From: Manduca sexta | Lineage: Eukaryota > Arthropoda > Insecta > Lepidoptera > Sphingidae | DNA length: 64,000 nucleotides | Reading direction: 5' to 3' | Assembly (NCBI RefSeq): GCF_014839805.1 | Contig: NC_051118.1 | Location: forward strand, 1,116,001 to 1,180,000 | Notes under the pieces: model-generated | What the model was told of the DNA's origin: nothing | Databases searched by the model: none | Seen by the model: only the letters and a program-made list of their open reading frames with translations | Shown: positions 63,001 to 64,000 of the stretch, one piece after another | Layout: every line of letters starts with the position of its first letter | Position numbering within the stretch: position 1 is the stretch's first letter | Made by a program: the position numbers and the translations under genes

Positions 63001-64000
63001 CGTATGAGTCAGTACACAACGACTTACTTGGAAGTACAAATTGTTCTCGCACAATGAACAGTAAAAACATTTTGTGCAATAAACTTTTACTTTTAAATGG
63101 TTACCTGTAGACTTAATGTGCTACTTATTGAAGTTTTTACAAATACCAGAACATGAGTCATGTTTATATTTACTTCTTGCTAAAGTTCAATAACTTGATC
63201 AAAAAATATAAAATCTTAAGAGGATATTAAGACCATATTGTTTTAAATTATTGCTATACGTTTTCCGCTTCAGATATATTTAACTCTAATATTATTTTAA
63301 ACCTATTTGTATGGCATAAATATGTTTTTTCATAAAAAAATGGACTTAATATAAATATGACTAGTAGATACATAATAATGAACACTACAACGTACGAAAT
63401 AAAGCGCACCACATGAACATTTATTTATCAAAATGCGATATAAATAATTGAGTTATCAGCAAACAGATGGAAATACAACGTTGCTAAAAGCATAACCGCC
63501 CTCACCATGTAGTCGGGTAAAAGTTAACATAATATTATGAAATATATATTTGCAACTGGAGATAATATTCTAGTCTGTATGCTTACTAGTGTAGACTAAT
63601 GCCAGGTAATAAACTACGTGACGGACCGACGAGGTCGTCCCCCGCGAGTTGCATTGTGCCGTCATTAGGATAACATCTAACGACCGATGCGAATCAGAAT
63701 CTGTACGGACGGCACAGCAGTTCATTTTTAATTTCATATTGGTAATCGGAGCGCACCGCATTGTATTTCGTTATGAATTAAAAGGACCGTGGAATATTAT
63801 CGGCTTGGCATCGGGGTTAATTGAATGGAGTTTTTGTGCGACAAACCAACTCATACAATTAACATGATATTAATATTTTTCAGCGTACTTAAATATTAAA
63901 ATTCTGTATTTGTTCCACTGCTAGAACAAAGGCCTCAAGAACTGAGAGAGGTGACGCTTTCTTACCTCCATAATGGTTTAACGCTGAATTGATGGGACTT

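Larger units (their letters stand above)
54201..64000. other. gene-free stretch to the right edge
   Basis: It includes a 12-bp palindrome, ggtgacgtcacc, at 55754-55765, a GC-rich block at 57170-57280, CpG spots near 60300-60470 and 63620-63720, and small repeat fragments. No frame shows a recognisable domain, and no upstream exon of coracle could be identified. Confidence 0.35.

Overview
The window looks like AT-rich nuclear DNA from an insect, most likely a moth or butterfly. The evidence is spliceosomal introns with GT/AG boundaries, one gene clearly homologous to insect coracle, and many degraded dispersed repeats of kinds common in Lepidoptera: tRNA-headed SINEs, LINE 3' tails and RTE-like tails. 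I see no operons, no ribosome binding sites and no prokaryotic gene structure. Only one protein-coding gene can be supported.

That gene lies on the minus strand between about 5.37 and 8.96 kb. It is the 5' coding half of coracle (cora), the insect protein 4.1 homologue of septate junctions and the cortical cytoskeleton. Seven coding exons join in frame with matching splice phases. They give 368 residues: a short basic N-terminus, a complete FERM domain and the FERM-adjacent (FA) segment. The first coding exon has an acceptor just 5' of its short untranslated leader, so at least one upstream non-coding exon exists. The exons for the C-terminal half are not recognisable in the first 4 kb and probably lie beyond the left edge.

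The most unusual feature is at 4.06-5.50 kb. The 3' part of the FA exon, its splice donor and about 31 bases of the following intron form a 156-base unit. It is repeated just over nine times with almost no divergence. The unit is 52 codons long and open, so reading through donors would add FA-like modules. One copy has a one-base deletion that breaks the frame. A stop codon and two minus-strand AATAAA signals follow the array. Either this is a recent coding-exon expansion with consequences for splicing, or it is an assembly error.

From 9 kb to 64 kb I find no convincing coding exon. The stretch could be the long 5' intron of coracle, intergenic DNA, or both. It holds a young SINE with a perfect target-site duplication (27.7-28.0 kb), a compact LTR element with near-identical terminal repeats (39.2-40.4 kb), a 5'-truncated LINE piece (47.1-47.3 kb), several dispersed repeat families, two local tandem duplications, hairpins and a series of short CpG-rich blocks. 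Some of those blocks follow strongly G-poor tracts and could be regulatory. Perfect TGACGTCA palindromes are also more frequent than base composition predicts.
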